A stretch of 37,771 nt of DNA from assembly GCA_021788195.1 (NCBI GenBank), contig JAJYKY010000003.1, forward strand, positions 1 to 37,771, written 5' to 3'. Under the pieces are notes generated by a model that had not been told where the DNA came from, searched no databases, and worked only from the letters and a program-made list of their open reading frames with translations. A program made the position numbers and the translations under genes. Below are positions 35,683 to 37,771 of this stretch, piece after piece. This DNA is from a bacterium (GTDB lineage Bacteria > Patescibacteriota > Microgenomatia > JAMCZE01). Each line of letters starts with the position of its first letter. Within the stretch, counting starts at the first letter, position 1.

Positions 35683-37771
35683 ATGGCAAAGAAAACGATT
35701 AAAAAAGAAATTGAGATTGCCGGGCGAACCCTGACTCTCGAAATCAATAAGATGGCCTTTCAGGCCAATGCTTCCGTTATCGCCCGCTATGGGGATACCG
35801 AAGTTTTAGCTACGGTTGTTTCGGCCGGAGCCAAGCCGGGCCAGGGGTTTTTCCCGTTAACAGTCGATTTTGTTGAACGGCTTTACGCCGGCGGGATTAT
35901 CAAAGGCTCGCGCTGGGTCAAACGGGAAGGCCGGCCGACCGACGAAGCGATCCTGACCGGGCGTTTAATCGACCGCTCCATCCGGCCGCTTTTCCCCAAG
36001 GACTTTATGGATGAAGTCCAGGTAACAGTGACGCTTCTTTCGACTGACGGCCAAAACGACTACGATGTTTTGTCCATTATTGCCGCTTCGGCTGTCTTGC
36101 ATGTTTCCAACATTCCCTGGAAAGGTCCGGTCGGGGCGGTCCGGGTCGGCTACGTTCGTCCGACTACCGGCGAAGAGAGCCTGGTGGCTAATCCTTTGGT
36201 TTCCGAAATGGAATTTTCCGATCTGGATTTAGTGGTTTCCGGAATTACCGATGGCATCATTATGGTCGAAGCCGGAGCCAAGCAGCTGCCGGAAGACAAG
36301 ATGACCCAAGGAGCCGGTTTTGCTTTTGAGGAGATTAAAAAAATTATCAAGGCTTTGGACGAACTGCGTGAAGAGGTCGGCCAGGAAAAGTATCCGTATG
36401 AAGGTAAAGCGATCAACAAGGATCTTTTGGCGCAAATCGAAAAAGACCATTGGAAAGACCTTGAACCCCTGGTTTTTACCGGTGATCCGATGTCCAAACC
36501 CAAGACTCACCTGATTGACGAATCGAAAGCGGCTTTCATGGAAGAATACGCTGACAATAAGGATAAAGGCCAGATTTCGGAACTGGTAGAGCAAATTATC
36601 AAAAAGCATGTCCGGGAAGCGATCTTAAAAAAGAAGGCCCGGACTGACGGCCGCAAACCGACTGAAGTCCGGCCGATTTCGGCTGAGGTAGGGATTTTGC
36701 CGCGGACCCACGGGTCGGCGCTTTTTCAGCGGGGCTTAACCCAGATTCTTTCCGTCGCCACTTTAGCCGGGCCGTCTTTGGAACAATGGATTGAAACAGC
36801 CGAAGGGACGGAAGAAAAACGCTATTTGCACCACTACAGTGATCCGCCGTACGCCGTCGGCGAAACCGGCCGGATCGGGACTCCCGGGCGCCGGGAAATC
36901 GGTCACGGGGCCTTAGCGGAACGGGCGTTGCGGGCAGTTATTCCGTCCCAGGAAACTTTCCCTTACACCATCCGGGTAGTGTCCGAAGTCTTGTCCAGCA
37001 ACGGTTCGACTTCCATGGGTTCAACCTGTGGTTCCACTTTGTCTTTAATGGATGCCGGAGTTCCGATTCTGGCTCCGGTTTCGGGAGTAGCGATGGGGAT
37101 AATTGCCGACAGCGCCAAAGATTACCTTATCTTAACCGACATTGCTGCCTTTGAGGATTTTTACGGCAACATGGATTTCAAAGTGGCCGGAACCGAAAAA
37201 GGAATTACCGCTCTCCAATTGGACGTGAAGTTGAACGAAGATTTTCGGGGGCTGACGGTGGAAATGATCGAAAAGATTTTTACCCAGGCGCGGGATGGCC
37301 GGATGTTTATTCTCGAAAAAATGCTGGCCGTAATTCCGGAAAGCCGGAAGAAAGTCAGCCAGTACGCGCCGAAAGTCGTGACGCTAAAGATCCCGACGGA
37401 AAAGATCGGCGAGGTTATCGGCCCGGGCGGCCGGAATATCAGAAACATTATTGCCATGACGACGGCTTCGGTCGATATTGAAGACGACGGAACGGTAACG
37501 ATTACATCGGTTGATGCTGAAGCCGTCCAGAAAGCCTCGGACTGGATAACCGGGATGACCCGGGAAATTCAGGTCGGAGAGGAATTTGAGGGCGAAGTAA
37601 AAAGGATTTTGCCGTTCGGGGCGTTTGTGGAATTCTTACCGGGTAAGGAAGGCATGGTTCACGTTTCCAAAATGTCGCCGAAGTATATCGCCAATCCGGA
37701 AGAAGTGGTTAAGATCGGCGATAAAGTCAAAGTCAAGGTAACAGAGATTGACGATATGGGCCGGATAAATC
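35683..37771 (+). CDS. pnp: Polyribonucleotide nucleotidyltransferase (3' truncated by window end; not in ORF track)
   Basis: ATG at 35683; ARYGDTEVLATVVSAG...GFFPLTVDFVERLYAGGIIKGSRWVKREGRPTDEAILTGRLIDRSIRPLFP; KH and S1 domains before the edge. Confidence 0.97.
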   Translation, partial: MAKKTIKKEIEIAGRTLTLEINKMAFQANASVIARYGDTEVLATVVSAGAKPGQGFFPLTVDFVERLYAGGIIKGSRWVKREGRPTDEAILTGRLIDRSIRPLFPKDFMDEVQVTVTLLSTDGQNDYDVLSIIAASAVLHVSNIPWKGPVGAVRVGYVRPTTGEESLVANPLVSEMEFSDLDLVVSGITDGIIMVEAGAKQLPEDKMTQGAGFAFEEIKKIIKALDELREEVGQEKYPYEGKAINKDLLAQIEKDHWKDLEPLVFTGDPMSKPKTHLIDESKAAFMEEYADNKDKGQISELVEQIIKKHVREAILKKKARTDGRKPTEVRPISAEVGILPRTHGSALFQRGLTQILSVATLAGPSLEQWIETAEGTEEKRYLHHYSDPPYAVGETGRIGTPGRREIGHGALAERALRAVIPSQETFPYTIRVVSEVLSSNGSTSMGSTCGSTLSLMDAGVPILAPVSGVAMGIIADSAKDYLILTDIAAFEDFYGNMDFKVAGTEKGITALQLDVKLNEDFRGLTVEMIEKIFTQARDGRMFILEKMLAVIPESRKKVSQYAPKVVTLKIPTEKIGEVIGPGGRNIRNIIAMTTASVDIEDDGTVTITSVDAEAVQKASDWITGMTREIQVGEEFEGEVKRILPFGAFVEFLPGKEGMVHVSKMSPKYIANPEEVVKIGDKVKVKVTEIDDMGRIN

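Overview
This 37.8 kb window is densely coding (roughly 40 genes, short intergenic gaps, many overlaps). It looks like a chromosomal segment from a small-genome Candidate Phyla Radiation/Patescibacteria-like bacterium; the lineage is inferred from gene content and compactness, not from a search. The left part (0-24 kb) is accessory or envelope-related. It holds a HIT protein, a class A beta-lactamase-fold serine hydrolase, an OpgC-like acyltransferase, and a three-gene extracytoplasmic flavin electron-transfer module (FMN-binding protein, ApbE, NqrB/RnfD-FNR fusion). A seven-gene minus-strand operon follows (response regulator, histidine kinase, MacA-like, ABC ATPase, permease, PAP2, DUF5666-like), then a second PAS histidine kinase with a stand-alone receiver. 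Next come two long paralogous repeat surface proteins, the second overlapping a ClpP-like protease, then VKOR, an Nramp-like transporter, rnhB and an M23 peptidase. The right part (24.7-37.8 kb) is housekeeping: groL/groS and hrcA-grpE-dnaK-dnaJ, each unit with a CIRCE-type operator, then nusA-infB-degenerate DHH-rpsO-pnp (pnp truncated by the window end). No tRNA, rRNA, CRISPR array or transposon was recognised. The most interesting observations are: (1) -10 hexamers 6-8 nt upstream of ATG at many genes, implying widespread leaderless transcription; (2) a TTTCAG-N5-TTTCAG direct-repeat box (11-nt period) at two promoters of the two-component/MacAB-type operon; (3) the compact flavin electron-transfer module; (4) the repeat-protein pair coupled to a ClpP-like protease; (5) terminator-like hairpins forming almost the entire 5' leaders of nusA and the M23 peptidase gene; and (6) uncharacterised structured intergenic elements near 3.3 kb and 13.0 kb.
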